NCBI GenBank assembly: GCA_947630025.1
Contig: CANRFZ010000009.1
Location: forward strand, 1 to 64,000
Reading direction: 5' to 3'
Length of the DNA stretch: 64,000 nt
Source: an uncultured Lachnospiraceae bacterium
Lineage (GTDB): Bacteria > Bacillota > Clostridia > Lachnospirales > Lachnospiraceae
Shown: one piece after another, positions 25,900 through 35,071 of the stretch
Layout: each line of letters opens with the position of its first letter
Position numbering within the stretch: the first letter of the stretch is position 1
Notes under the pieces: model-generated
Seen by the model: the letters and a program-made list of their open reading frames with translations, nothing else
The model's database searches: none
Told to the model about the DNA's origin: nothing
Translations under genes and position numbers: made by a program

Positions 25900-25928
25900 T
25901 TGACTAACTCTCTGCCGCCTGTTATGAT
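25900..25928 (+). promoter_or_regulatory. Promoter upstream of the Rpn-type gene
   Basis: TTGACT (25900-25905) and TATGAT (25923-25928) are 17 bases apart, about 100 bases before the start codon at 26027. Confidence 0.65.
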
Positions 25929-26026
25929 AATAGTACAGTAAGGCAGTTCATTATGTTTGTTATTTCGTTTATCTTGGAGTTGCGACATTTCACGGCACTG
26001 CTGCCTTTAAGGGAGGGGAATGATAC

Positions 26027-27046
26027 ATGGATATTGATCATGTGGTATTTTATGATTCTGAAAAAAATTTTATCATACAACGCCAAATGAGAGAACTTGG
26101 AGTCAGCCTTCAAATATATTCCTCTTATTGGCAGCTCCTAAAGAAATATTTAACCCGACCGGCGGCCTCCCTGCCTGACGCGCCGGAGGCCAAGCCCGTT
26201 TACCGCTCCTATAAGGATCGTGTTTTCAGGCTGCTCTTTCAGGATAAAAAGCGCCTGCTGGAATTATATAATGCTCTGAACGATACGCAGTATACTAATA
26301 TTGACGACCTAGAAATTAATACGCTGGATAATGCAATTTTTATGAATATGAAGAATGATGTTTCCTTCATCATCGATTTCCATATGAATCTGTATGAACA
26401 CCAGTCTTCATACTGCCCTAATATGCCGCTTAGAGGACTGCTCTATCTTGCCGATCTTTACAAAAAGATTCTTGGCAGCACCGAGCTGAGCGGCAGGACA
26501 TTGATAAAAATTCCCACCCCGCAGTTTATCGTCTTTTATAATGGTATAGAACATCAGGAAGACGAACGGATTCAAAAGTTATCTGACGCTTATACAGGAA
26601 AGCGGCCGGGATGTCTGGAATTGACTGTCCGCATGATCAACATCAACTACGGCCATAATCGGGCGCTGATGGAAAAGTGTAAAGCGTTGTCCGATTATGC
26701 GGCGTTTATAGCCTGTATCCGAAAAAATCTTGAATCCATGACGCCCGAACCGGCAGTCCGGCTTGCAGTTAATACTTGTATTGAACAGAACATTTTAAAG
26801 GCGTTCCTGTTGGAACAGAAATCGGAGGTAATCGCTATGTCAATCTATGAATATGATGAGGAAAAAGCACACAAATACTACTTTTCGGAAGGGTATACGG
26901 ATGGCCAGCTCTATGGCAAATCCTACACTTTAATGGACAATGTAACCGCCCTGATGAAAAATCTCAACGTCGGGCTTGCCAAAGCCTGTGAGTTACTGGG
27001 CGTTACGGAGGAAGATTACAATCTGGCCCTGCAGAAACTGTCCTGA
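26027..27046 (+). CDS. Rpn/PDDEXK family nuclease or transposase-like protein
   Basis: Protein of 339 residues of the recombination-promoting nuclease (Rpn) / putative transposase family common in Clostridia. The PDDEXK-like core is at about residues 60-170: YKDRVFRLLFQDKKRLLELYNALN, VSFIIDFHMNLYEHQSSYC and PTPQFIVFYNG. The C-terminal part carries the acidic helical tail typical of the family (LKAFLLEQKSEVIAM, then the GLAKACELLGVTEEDY repeat-like end). Such proteins are linked to horizontal DNA uptake or phage defence, but the role is not settled. The start follows GGGAGGGG. No inverted repeats flank it. Confidence 0.82.
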   Translation: MDIDHVVFYDSEKNFIIQRQMRELGVSLQIYSSYWQLLKKYLTRPAASLPDAPEAKPVYRSYKDRVFRLLFQDKKRLLELYNALNDTQYTNIDDLEINTLDNAIFMNMKNDVSFIIDFHMNLYEHQSSYCPNMPLRGLLYLADLYKKILGSTELSGRTLIKIPTPQFIVFYNGIEHQEDERIQKLSDAYTGKRPGCLELTVRMININYGHNRALMEKCKALSDYAAFIACIRKNLESMTPEPAVRLAVNTCIEQNILKAFLLEQKSEVIAMSIYEYDEEKAHKYYFSEGYTDGQLYGKSYTLMDNVTALMKNLNVGLAKACELLGVTEEDYNLALQKLS

Positions 27047-27096
27047 AACCATTCCCATATGGGACAAGCCGGTTCATGATTATCCTTATGGGGACA

Positions 27097-27131
27097 AAAT
27101 GCCGCCCCGCAAACGCAGGACGGCATTTCTT
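27097..27131. terminator. Bidirectional terminator between the Rpn-type gene and pgi
   Basis: AATGCCG and CGGCATT, with further C/G pairs inside, form a stem with T runs on both outer sides. It lies between two convergent genes and can end both transcripts. Confidence 0.8.
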
Positions 27132-27186
27132 TCTGTCTTCTCTGATTTTCCCTGCCCGGATTTGCTTCCGGTTGTTATCTTCAATC

Positions 27187-28533
27187 TTACAGTCTCTTGA
27201 GCAGTTCCTCTCTCTGCGCCTCGTAACCCGGCTTGCCGAGAAGTGCAAACATATTCTTCTTGTAGCTCTCGACGCCCGGCTGGTTGAACGGGTTCACGCC
27301 CAGCAGATAGCCGCTGACGCCGCACGCAAATTCAAAGAAGTAGAACAACTGTCCTAAATAATATTCGTTCACTTCGGGAACGTTGATCATCAGATTCGGC
27401 ACCTGACCGTCGGTATGCGCCAGAATCGTTCCGTTCATCGCGCTTTTATTGACGAAATCAACGCTCTTGCCCGCCAGATAATTCAATCCATCCAGATCTG
27501 TCGGTTCTTCGCCAATAATAATCTCCTCTCTGCTCGTCTCGATATTGATTACGGTCTCAAACAGATTGCGGGAGCCGTCCTGAATGAACTGCCCCATAGA
27601 GTGCAGGTCTGTGGTCAGATCGACGCTTGCCGGGAAGATACCCTTCTGGTCTTTGCCTTCGGACTCACCGTAAAGCTGCTTCCACCATTCGGACACATAA
27701 TGAACGGCAGGCTCATAGTTGGCCAGAATCTCGATGGCTTTTCCTTTTCTGAGCAGAATATTGCGCAGTGCCGCATACTGCAGCGCGTCGTTTTCTTCAA
27801 AAGGCTTCTCCAGCGCCAGTCTTCTGCCTTCCGCAGCGCCCTCCATCAGTTTGTCGATGTCCGCGCCGGAGACCGCGATCGGGAGCAGTCCCACCGCCGT
27901 CAGTACGGAGAAACGTCCGCCCACATCATCGGGAACGACGAAGCTCTCATAGCCTTCTTCGTTGGCGAGGTTTTTCAGGGAGCCTCTGGCTCTGTCAGTC
28001 GTCGCGTAGATTCTCTTTGCCGCGCCTTCCTTGCCGTATTTCTTTTCTGCCATCTCCTTAAACACGCGGAACGCAATCGCAGGCTCAGTGGTCGTGCCGG
28101 ATTTGGAAATCATGTTGATGGAAAAATCCCTGTCGCCGATTACGTCGATCAGATGTTTCAGGTATGTAGAGCTGATGGAATTGCCGGCAAAATAAATTTC
28201 CGGCGTCTTTCTGACGGACTTATCCACTACATTATAGAAGCTATGGCGCAGAAACTCGATCGCCGCCCGCGCGCCCAGATAGGAACCGCCGATGCCGATT
28301 ACGACCAGCACCTCGGAATCGCTCTGGATTTTCGCCGCCGCCTTTTTGATTCGGGCAAATTCTTCCTTGTCATACTCCTCCGGAAGATTGATCCAGCCTA
28401 AGAAATCACTGCCCGCTCCTTTTTTGCTCACAAGGAGTTCTTTTGCGTCCAACGCGAGCTTTTTCATGGATTCTACTTCATTCTCCCGGACAAAAGCCGA
28501 CGCCTTGGAATAATCAAATGTCACTTTGCTCAT
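27187..28533 (-). CDS. pgi: Glucose-6-phosphate isomerase
   Basis: Cytosolic glycolytic enzyme of 448 residues converting glucose-6-phosphate and fructose-6-phosphate. Visible motifs are [14 protein letters not shown], the phosphate-binding [32 protein letters not shown] and the catalytic Glu region [10 protein letters not shown]. Length fits the short Gram-positive type. The start at 28533 follows GAGGAGA; 28 codons further upstream in frame lack a ribosome site. It has its own promoter and terminator. Confidence 0.97.
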   Translation of the reverse strand: MSKVTFDYSKASAFVRENEVESMKKLALDAKELLVSKKGAGSDFLGWINLPEEYDKEEFARIKKAAAKIQSDSEVLVVIGIGGSYLGARAAIEFLRHSFYNVVDKSVRKTPEIYFAGNSISSTYLKHLIDVIGDRDFSINMISKSGTTTEPAIAFRVFKEMAEKKYGKEGAAKRIYATTDRARGSLKNLANEEGYESFVVPDDVGGRFSVLTAVGLLPIAVSGADIDKLMEGAAEGRRLALEKPFEENDALQYAALRNILLRKGKAIEILANYEPAVHYVSEWWKQLYGESEGKDQKGIFPASVDLTTDLHSMGQFIQDGSRNLFETVINIETSREEIIIGEEPTDLDGLNYLAGKSVDFVNKSAMNGTILAHTDGQVPNLMINVPEVNEYYLGQLFYFFEFACGVSGYLLGVNPFNQPGVESYKKNMFALLGKPGYEAQREELLKRL

Positions 28534-28598
28534 TGTTTTTTCTCCTCTTTTTGGTCTATTTCTTCCCGCCGCAGCGGGATTGCCGCTCGTTATCCATA

Positions 28599-28627
28599 AG
28601 TGTATCATTGTATACACGGTTTTTCAA
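28599..28627 (-). promoter_or_regulatory. Promoter of pgi
   Basis: TTGAAA (28627-28622) and TACACT (28604-28599) on the minus strand are 17 bases apart, about 65 bases before the pgi start. Confidence 0.65.
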
Positions 28628-28682
28628 GCCTATTCCGCTTTTCCGCCACTTATTCCGCGTTTCCGCCATTTATTGCCGCCAT

Positions 28683-29777
28683 TTATGCCTGTGCAGCTTT
28701 TCCGCCGCTTGTGCCTGCCGCTTCCTCGATCAGCCCGAGAATCGTTCCGATGGCGTCGCGCTGGCTGCTCCTTCCCATCGCGTCTATATAGGAAAATCTG
28801 TTGAAATACAACTCCTGTATCTTTTCCAACAGGAGCTTATTGGTCAGATCGTCCTCATCGATTACGATGCTGAAGCCCTGCGATTCAAACGACTTTGCAT
28901 TCAGGATCTGGTCGCCCCGGCTGCTCGCCGCCGGCAGCGGAATCAGGATGTTGGGCTTTTTCAGCGCCAGAAGCTCGCTGATCGCATTGGCGCCCGCTCT
29001 GGAGATCACGATATCCGCCATCGCGAAAACATCTTTCATTTCCGCCTTGACATACTCAAACTGCTTATAGCCGGGCGTCGTCAGCAGCAGATTGTCTATC
29101 TTTTCCTTACCGCACAGGTGGACTACTTGGAAATCTTTCAGAAGCTCCGGCAGAATATCCCTGACGGCCTGATTGATCGACGCAGAGCCCAGACTGCCTC
29201 CCACAACCATGATGACCGGCTTGGAAGCGTCGAAGCCGCATAGCTTATACCCGGCCTCTTTGCTCCCGGCAGTCAGCTCCTTTCGGATCGGAGATCCTGT
29301 CAGCACCGCTTTGTCGGCGGGCAGCATACGGAACGTTTCCGGAAAATTGCAGCACACCTTCCAAGCCACCGGAATACATAGCTTATTGGCCAGCCCCGGC
29401 GTCATGTCCGACTCATGGATGATGCAGGGAATCTTCAAAGATGCCGCCGCGCGCACCACGGGAACGCTGACGAACCCTCCCTTGGAAAAGACGACGTTCG
29501 GCTTGATTTCCTTGAGATATTTTTTGGCCTCCCGCACCCCTTTTAGGACGCGGAACGGATCGGAAAAGTTCTTGGGATCGAAGTACCGCCTGAACTTACC
29601 CGTGGCGATTCCGTAATAGGGAATGTCAAAATCTTCCATCAGTTTTTTTTCGATCCCGTCATAGGAACCCATATATGCGATCTCATATTGCAAATTCCGC
29701 AGTCCGGGGATCAGCGCCATATTCGGCGTCACGTGTCCGGCTGTTCCCCCGCCGGTCAATACGATTTTTTTATTCAT
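28683..29777 (-). CDS. murG: Undecaprenyldiphospho-muramoylpentapeptide GlcNAc transferase
   Basis: Membrane-associated enzyme of 364 residues that adds GlcNAc to lipid I to form lipid II, the peptidoglycan precursor. GGGTAGHVTPNMAL is the N-terminal glycine-rich loop, and GGSLGSASIN and SRAGANAISELLALKKPNIL form the UDP-GlcNAc site. It lies alone rather than in the division/cell-wall cluster, where murG usually sits. The start follows TGGAG. Confidence 0.95.
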   Translation of the reverse strand: MNKKIVLTGGGTAGHVTPNMALIPGLRNLQYEIAYMGSYDGIEKKLMEDFDIPYYGIATGKFRRYFDPKNFSDPFRVLKGVREAKKYLKEIKPNVVFSKGGFVSVPVVRAAASLKIPCIIHESDMTPGLANKLCIPVAWKVCCNFPETFRMLPADKAVLTGSPIRKELTAGSKEAGYKLCGFDASKPVIMVVGGSLGSASINQAVRDILPELLKDFQVVHLCGKEKIDNLLLTTPGYKQFEYVKAEMKDVFAMADIVISRAGANAISELLALKKPNILIPLPAASSRGDQILNAKSFESQGFSIVIDEDDLTNKLLLEKIQELYFNRFSYIDAMGRSSQRDAIGTILGLIEEAAGTSGGKAAQA

Positions 29778-29802
29778 AGCCAGTCTCCATTCCGAAGCGT
29801 TT

Positions 29803-29842
29803 TTGTGTGAAAAATAGTGCCTTCCTATGATTTTTCACACAA
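29803..29842. promoter_or_regulatory. Perfect 13-bp inverted repeat upstream of murG
   Basis: TTGTGTGAAAAAT (29803-29815) and ATTTTTCACACAA (29830-29842) are exact complements with a 14-base spacer. They lie between the PHP phosphatase stop and the murG start. No separate T run follows, so it may be a transcript hairpin, a weak terminator or an operator. Confidence 0.6.
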
Positions 29843-29862
29843 ATCTTCTGCTTCTTTTCTTT

Positions 29863-30711
29863 TTATATTTCCACAAAATAAGCCTTGTGCTTTTTGAAAT
29901 AGCATACCCGGTCAAAGCCCGCCGCACGCGCGATCGCAAAGCCGTCGGCGATATTTTTCCCCAGATCCTCGACATTATGCGCATCCGAGCCTACCGTAAC
30001 CAGCCTGCCGCCGAGGTCGCGAAAGAGCTTCACATATTTCAGGGAGGGAAAGCAGTCGCCGAATCCCTGACGGAGACCGGATGTGTTGATCTCAATGCCT
30101 TTGTCTTTGGCGATAAGTTCCCGAAAACTTTCGGCGATGATCTCGTCAAAGCGGCTTATATCCGGTTCGATCCCGAAACGGCGCTTCATATACCGCATCG
30201 AGTAGGTAAGATGGCCGAGAACGTCAAACTTTCCCCATTTGCAGAGTTCATAGATCTCATGAAAATATCGGTTCAGCAGGGAAAGAATCTCATCTTCCGT
30301 CATTTCTTGGTAGTCGATGTAGTAAAAATCTTTTTCGCCCCGAAGCTGGTGGAGCGAACCAATCGTAAAATCAAGCCGCTCATCCGATACTGCTTTTTCA
30401 GCCGCTTCCATGTCATGCGTGGCCTGACCGAGTTCCGTGCCGCAGATCAGATTGATTTTTTGTCCGTATTCTTCTTTCAGCGCGGTAACGGCTTGGAGAG
30501 AGCGCTCAAAATCCGCCGCATAGTGGAAATGATCAAAACATTCCGTCTCGGTATAATGTTCTTTCGGATACCACGTGCTGCACTCACAATGATCCGTGAT
30601 GGCGTATGCCGCCAGATCAAGCGCGATAGCGCGTTCAATCATCGCGCGGATATCCGCCTCGGAATCTACAGAAAACTGTGTATGCGTGTGGCAGTCTATG
30701 TATCTCATCAC
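29863..30711 (-). CDS. PHP-domain histidinol-phosphatase
   Basis: Metal-dependent phosphatase of 282 residues. MRYIDCHTHTQFSVDSE has the D-x-H-x-H metal site; further motifs are ITDHCE, TELGQATH, GSLHQL, DVLGHLTYSMR and GSDAHNVEDLG, all PHP ligands of the HisK/HisJ family. The family role is removing phosphate from L-histidinol phosphate in histidine synthesis; no other his genes are near, so the true substrate may differ. It ends 86 bases before murG and is read in the same direction. Confidence 0.88.
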   Translation of the reverse strand: MMRYIDCHTHTQFSVDSEADIRAMIERAIALDLAAYAITDHCECSTWYPKEHYTETECFDHFHYAADFERSLQAVTALKEEYGQKINLICGTELGQATHDMEAAEKAVSDERLDFTIGSLHQLRGEKDFYYIDYQEMTEDEILSLLNRYFHEIYELCKWGKFDVLGHLTYSMRYMKRRFGIEPDISRFDEIIAESFRELIAKDKGIEINTSGLRQGFGDCFPSLKYVKLFRDLGGRLVTVGSDAHNVEDLGKNIADGFAIARAAGFDRVCYFKKHKAYFVEI

Positions 30712-30729
30712 ATCACCCTCCCACCAAAT

Positions 30730-30770
30730 AATTGCGAAGCAATTCGCTCATATTGTATCATATTTTCCGA
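30730..30770. repeat. Isolated copy of the palindromic repeat
   Basis: AATTGCGAAGCAATT at 30730-30744 is followed by CGCTCATATTGTATCATA. It matches the unit and its 3' flank at 13264-13300 (about 34 of 41 positions). It lies just upstream of the PHP phosphatase gene. Confidence 0.75.
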
Positions 30771-30920
30771 AAATATAATAGCCCGCCTGCGGAATCCCTG
30801 TTCTTTTGAAGAAATTTGGCGACGCCTTACGGCTTTTGGTTTGGCGGCAGTCTAATATAATAAAAGTATACTTATTTTTGCGGTTACTTCGTTCGGTATC
30901 AAAGAAAGGACGTCACGGAA

Positions 30921-31562
30921 ATGCTTGCTTTACTGTTCCGGCATCGATATTTTATGACCGGCATTCTGGCGCTTATATCTGCCAGTATTATATGCCGTAT
31001 CGCCACGGGGGTGATCTATCACCGTCTCATCTGGGAGACGGAGCATATGTCCACCACCACCAGCAAATCGCTGCAGCAGCTGAAATTAAAATTTACAGGG
31101 CGCAGCAAAATCAATGAAAAAGTCGTCAATGTTCCCGTCTTTGTGGACAAGTATCTGTGCCGGCTCAAATTCGGCGGCATCCCGCTGGCAGTTCTGTGCC
31201 ATCTCTCCGGACAGTTTATGCTGCTCTCCGTTCTGGTAGCCGGGATCGGCGCCTGTCTGGGTATCATCCATAACGAGAGCCTGCCGTCTATCGCGCCGTT
31301 CTATGTGGTCAGTTTTCTGGGCCTGTACTGTTATTTTGCGGTGTCGTCCTTAGTCGATATCCCCGGCCAAACCAATATCCTGCGGATCAATCTCATCGAC
31401 TATCTGGAGAACCATCTGGCCGGCAGGCTGGATCAGACCGCGCTGGACATCCAGATGGTGCAGCCGCCGAAGGAGCCGCCCGCCGAAGAAAAAAGCTCTC
31501 CCGTTTTCTCCAAATCAGAGATGGCAGAGCTTGAACTGCTATTGCAGGAATTATTATCGTAA
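30921..31562 (+). CDS. Hypothetical membrane protein
   Basis: Protein of 213 residues that I do not recognise. It has an N-terminal membrane helix (about 12-32), a basic stretch at 45-70, two further helices (about 93-113 and 117-136) and a hydrophilic acidic tail. GGACGTCACGG before the ATG is a weak ribosome site, but the composition and codon pattern look coding. It is divergent from the PHP gene and convergent with the DegV gene (5-base gap). Confidence 0.65.
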   Translation: MLALLFRHRYFMTGILALISASIICRIATGVIYHRLIWETEHMSTTTSKSLQQLKLKFTGRSKINEKVVNVPVFVDKYLCRLKFGGIPLAVLCHLSGQFMLLSVLVAGIGACLGIIHNESLPSIAPFYVVSFLGLYCYFAVSSLVDIPGQTNILRINLIDYLENHLAGRLDQTALDIQMVQPPKEPPAEEKSSPVFSKSEMAELELLLQELLS

Positions 31563-31567
31563 AACCG

Positions 31568-32455
31568 TTATTTTGTTGCCGCAGGTCTGTCTTCGTCGCC
31601 CAGAAAAATAAGCGCCACCGCGCCGGGGCCGGAATGCACGCCGATGCTGGGGCTGATGGGCCTGATCACAATGTCCGTATACCCGAATCTCTCCGTGATC
31701 ATATTCGCCACATACCGGGCATCCATCTCACAGTCGCCGTGGACGATCCCGATAAATACCTGCCGGTTCCTGTATGCGCCCAGCCGCTTCGCCATACGGT
31801 CAACCAGCGTCGTCAGCGCGTTCTTGCGGCCCCGCACTTTACCGGCAAATACCAGCCGGCCTTCCTTGTTAAACGCAAGAAGGGGTTTCTGATTGAGGAC
31901 GGTGCCGAAAATCGCAGACGACCGTGACAGTCGGCCTCCCCGGTACAAAAAATTCAGATCGTCCACCGTAAATTCAATATTCAGATGCGGCGCCTGCTCG
32001 CGTATCCACTCCGCGGTCTCCTCCAACGACCGGCCATCCCGCTTCATTTCAACCGCCTTGCGGATCATGATGCCCTCGCCCAGAGACACCGCCTGCGTAT
32101 CGATGACGACGATCTTCGTCTCCGGGTATTGCTCCGTCACTTCCCCGGCGGCTCCTGCCGCGTGCTCATAGGATGTGCTGAGGGCGGACGACAGGCTGAT
32201 ATGGAGAATGTCCCTGCCCTGCTTTGCATATTCTTCAAAACGCGCCCTGATGGATTCTTGGCTGCTGGATTTGGTGGTCGCTTTCTTGCCCTCGCGGAGC
32301 CTGTCATAGAACTCCGATATCGGCAGTTCCTGATCTTCCCCGTATACTTCCCCCTCCACCGTATAGTAATGCGGAATCACTGCAACCCCGTTATTGCGCA
32401 GGTACGCCGGGTCCATATCGCAGTTGCTATCGGTTGTTATTACAAATTCTCGCAT
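31568..32455 (-). CDS. DegV family fatty-acid-binding protein
   Basis: Protein of 295 residues that binds a fatty acid in the DegV fold. Motifs are ITTDSNCDMDP at the N-terminus, TKSSSQESIRARFEEY, and VVIDTQAVSLGEGIMI. In Gram-positive bacteria FakB proteins of this family present exogenous fatty acids to the FakA kinase; no fakA is nearby, so the exact role is inferred. The start at 32455 (MREF) follows AAGGCGA; a 13-codon extension is less likely. Confidence 0.92.
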   Translation of the reverse strand: MREFVITTDSNCDMDPAYLRNNGVAVIPHYYTVEGEVYGEDQELPISEFYDRLREGKKATTKSSSQESIRARFEEYAKQGRDILHISLSSALSTSYEHAAGAAGEVTEQYPETKIVVIDTQAVSLGEGIMIRKAVEMKRDGRSLEETAEWIREQAPHLNIEFTVDDLNFLYRGGRLSRSSAIFGTVLNQKPLLAFNKEGRLVFAGKVRGRKNALTTLVDRMAKRLGAYRNRQVFIGIVHGDCEMDARYVANMITERFGYTDIVIRPISPSIGVHSGPGAVALIFLGDEDRPAATK

Positions 32456-32609
32456 TATATTCGCCTTTTCACAAAATTCTTTCCAGACAACCACTCTTTT
32501 TACAGTGTAGCATAAAAATATATTATCGGGTAGTCATTTTGTGAAAAAATATGCAGCCTAAAAATATGTAGCCTGCCGTTCCTCTGCCTGCGGAACTCTG
32601 CCGCGGAGT

Positions 32610-33278
32610 TTACTGAAAAATCTCCTGCTCCAGCACATAGAGCGCCCGCTCGTTTTCTTCCTGACAGTAGGCGGTCACTGTGTCCGCGTCGCTATAGGCG
32701 AGGGCGGATATGTCGCCGCCGAGCTGCACAAAGCAGACGTAATCTTCGATGGTCTCCATGCGGGACGCCTCCGCTTTGCACAGATTTTCCGGATCGTCTC
32801 CGCTCCGGCCGATCACATCCTCGCGGTACGCTTCCAGCGCCCGCTCCACCTCGCCCACATGGGCCTCCTTCGCATGAATAATAATCATGGTATCTACCGC
32901 GGCATCCGCCGCCTGCCGCTCCGCGAGGAAATCCACGTACATATTCTCCGTGATTCCGGTCATCTTCTCCAGCTCCTCCTCCGTGAGCGCCGCATCCGGC
33001 CAGTACTGGCCGCCCAGCAGTTCCTTTACGCTGTCACGCAGTCCGGCAGCCGTCACGAAATGATCTTCCTCCTCATCCGCCGCCTGCGGAAAACGGAAAT
33101 TTCCGGCCTGCAGATCCTCCGCGGTCGCCGTCTCATACGCCCTGTGATCGACCAGCTCATCCTCCGGCAGCGAGTCCCCGCATCCGGTCAGCAGACATAC
33201 GGCTGCCGCGGACAGTGCCGCCGCCAGTCTGTGAAAGGTGCTCCGGTGCCGTCCGCCTTCTGTTCTGTGTATCGCCAT
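32610..33278 (-). CDS. DUF4358 lipoprotein
   Basis: Exported lipoprotein of 222 residues: signal peptide with lipobox LLTGC near residue 33, an acidic linker, then a DUF4358-like domain (about 110-222; MYVDFLAERQAADAAVDTMI, AHVGEVERALEAY, YVCFVQLGG). DUF4358 function is unknown. It is divergent from an MBOAT/SGNH pair, and these families often occur together in Clostridia, suggesting a shared role in modifying a surface polymer. Confidence 0.78.
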   Translation of the reverse strand: MAIHRTEGGRHRSTFHRLAAALSAAAVCLLTGCGDSLPEDELVDHRAYETATAEDLQAGNFRFPQAADEEEDHFVTAAGLRDSVKELLGGQYWPDAALTEEELEKMTGITENMYVDFLAERQAADAAVDTMIIIHAKEAHVGEVERALEAYREDVIGRSGDDPENLCKAEASRMETIEDYVCFVQLGGDISALAYSDADTVTAYCQEENERALYVLEQEIFQ

Positions 33279-33438
33279 ATGCAGTCTCCTTCCCTGTCTT
33301 TTCGCAGTTGTTTTGCCCGTGCGTATTTGTTATACTGTATCTGTCCGGCGGCAGCGTTCCCGCCGCACTGTAGATACTGTTTTTAGTTTCTTCCATGATC
33401 GGAAAAAATATGTATCGGGAAAGGATTTCCGTTATTTT

Positions 33439-34947
33439 ATGTTGTTTAACTCCTACATTTTTATCTTTTTGTTTCTGCCGCTGGCGCTGCTTGGGTGGTA
33501 CGGCCTGAATTATGCCGGAAAATACCGGGCGGCCAGTCTGTTTCTGGCCGCCATGTCGTTGTGGTTCTATGCGTATTTCAATGTGGGCTATCTGGCGCTT
33601 ATCGCAGCCAGCATCGGGCTGAACTATCTGCTGAGCTTCCTGCTCACCAGACTGCCCGACACCGGATTATGCCGGCGCAGCGTCCTGTCCGCGGGAATTG
33701 TACTGAATCTGGGGATTTTGTTTTATTTCAAATATTATGATTTCTTCGTGGAAAATATCAACCGGGCGTTTGGCGCCGATTTCACCCTGAAACACATCCT
33801 GCTGCCGCTGGGCATCAGCTTTTTTACGTTCCAGCAGCTCTCCTTTGTCATCGATCGGTGTCTCGGCAGATGCAGGCATTATCCGTTTCTCGACTATGTT
33901 ACGTTTGTGACCTTTTTCCCGCAGTTGATCGCGGGGCCGATCGTCCTGCACAGTGAGCTGATCCCGCAGTTTGAAGACGTTTCCCGGCGGCGGTTTGACG
34001 CCGCTTCTTTTGCAGGCGGCATCAGCCTGTTTGTGCTGGGACTAGCCAAAAAAGTGCTGCTCGCCGATACGTTTGCGCTGATGGCCAACTACGGATTCTC
34101 CCAGCCGTATTATCTGGACACGCCGGCCACGGTCGTGACTGTCCTTGCCTATACTTTTGAGTTGTATTTTGATTTCAGCGGCTATTCCGATATGGCGATC
34201 GGTCTGGGCAGAATGTTCCATATCGAACTGCCCGTCAACTTTGATTCGCCCTACCGTTCCCATAGCATCAAGGAATTTTGGCGGCGGTGGCACATCACCC
34301 TGTCGCGGTTCTTCCTCAACTACGTGTATATCCCGCTGGGCGGCAGCCGCCGGGGACTTGCACGCACGCTGCTGAATACGTTTCTCGTCTTTCTGCTGAG
34401 CGGCCTGTGGCACGGCGCGGCGTGGACTTACGTGGCGTGGGGCGCCATGCACGGCATTCTCGTCGTCTGCGGCGCCCTCCTTGCAAACGACAGGGCACGC
34501 AGCGAAACGCCCGACGGAACACGCTCCGCGCGTTTCCGCCTCCCGGCGTGGATCAAATGGCTCGGCACGTTTACGCTGGTCAGCTTAGCGTGGATTTTCT
34601 TCCGAAGCCCCGACATGGACGCGGCGCTTCGTATGTTCCAAAATCTGGCGGCGTTAAGCAATACGGGCAAAGTATGGGATATCGCGGCGCAGCTTCAGAT
34701 CTCCGAGATCTACGCGCTGCGGCAGGCGTTAGAGATGGTATCGCCCGCCTATACCGCCTATCTGTATATGGCGGTCATGCTCCTTCTGTTTGCGCTGGCT
34801 TTCCGGCTGATCTTCCGGCCCAACGCCTATGAGCGGACGCGGGACGGCGCGCTTACTTCCAAGAGGTGCTGGCTGCTCAGCATCCTGTTTGTATGGTGCA
34901 TCGTATCGTTGTCGCACGTGAGCACCTTTTTATACTTTAACTTTTAA
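33439..34947 (+). CDS. MBOAT family O-acyltransferase (AlgI/DltB-like)
   Basis: Multi-helix membrane enzyme of 503 residues. FNSYIFIFLFLPLALLGWYG is the first helix; HILLPLGISFFTFQQLSFVID, the FDFSGYSDMAIGLGRM motif, and the catalytic His in LSGLWHGAAWTYVAWG are hallmarks. It moves an acyl (usually acetyl) group across the membrane onto a surface polymer, with an SGNH-type partner encoded next. The start at 33439 follows AAAGGA; a 67-codon upstream extension is out of character (basic, low hydrophobicity). Confidence 0.92.
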   Translation: MLFNSYIFIFLFLPLALLGWYGLNYAGKYRAASLFLAAMSLWFYAYFNVGYLALIAASIGLNYLLSFLLTRLPDTGLCRRSVLSAGIVLNLGILFYFKYYDFFVENINRAFGADFTLKHILLPLGISFFTFQQLSFVIDRCLGRCRHYPFLDYVTFVTFFPQLIAGPIVLHSELIPQFEDVSRRRFDAASFAGGISLFVLGLAKKVLLADTFALMANYGFSQPYYLDTPATVVTVLAYTFELYFDFSGYSDMAIGLGRMFHIELPVNFDSPYRSHSIKEFWRRWHITLSRFFLNYVYIPLGGSRRGLARTLLNTFLVFLLSGLWHGAAWTYVAWGAMHGILVVCGALLANDRARSETPDGTRSARFRLPAWIKWLGTFTLVSLAWIFFRSPDMDAALRMFQNLAALSNTGKVWDIAAQLQISEIYALRQALEMVSPAYTAYLYMAVMLLLFALAFRLIFRPNAYERTRDGALTSKRCWLLSILFVWCIVSLSHVSTFLYFNF

Positions 34948-34973
34948 CGGCCTGCTGCCGGCAGGACGGCGAC

Positions 34974-35054
34974 AGATGACACGGGCGGCAGACAAAAAAC
35001 AAACTGTCCTACCCTGCAGGTATAGATGACGCGGGCGAACAAAAAACAAACTGT
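34974..35054. repeat. Short imperfect direct repeat between MBOAT and SGNH genes
   Basis: AGATGACACGGGCGGCAGAC plus an A-rich end (34974-35007) recurs as AGATGACGCGGGCGAAC plus the same end (35024-35054). Both finish with CAAACTGT. The second copy directly precedes the ribosome site of the next gene. Confidence 0.65.
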
Positions 35055-35071
35055 TATGGAGACGATACGGT

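Noticed and set aside
26027-27046. Insertion sequence around the Rpn-type gene
   Set aside because: The family is called transposase-like, but I see no terminal inverted repeats or target-site duplication; it has its own promoter and terminator as a normal gene.
30730-30744. CRISPR repeat (with the copies near 13.1 kb)
   Set aside because: Units are 13-15 bases, variable in spacing and often immediately reused, with no unique spacers and no cas genes.
33238-33438. N-terminal extension of the MBOAT protein
   Set aside because: The frame is open, but it overlaps the start of the divergent lipoprotein gene and is not hydrophobic; ATG 33439 fits the family start.
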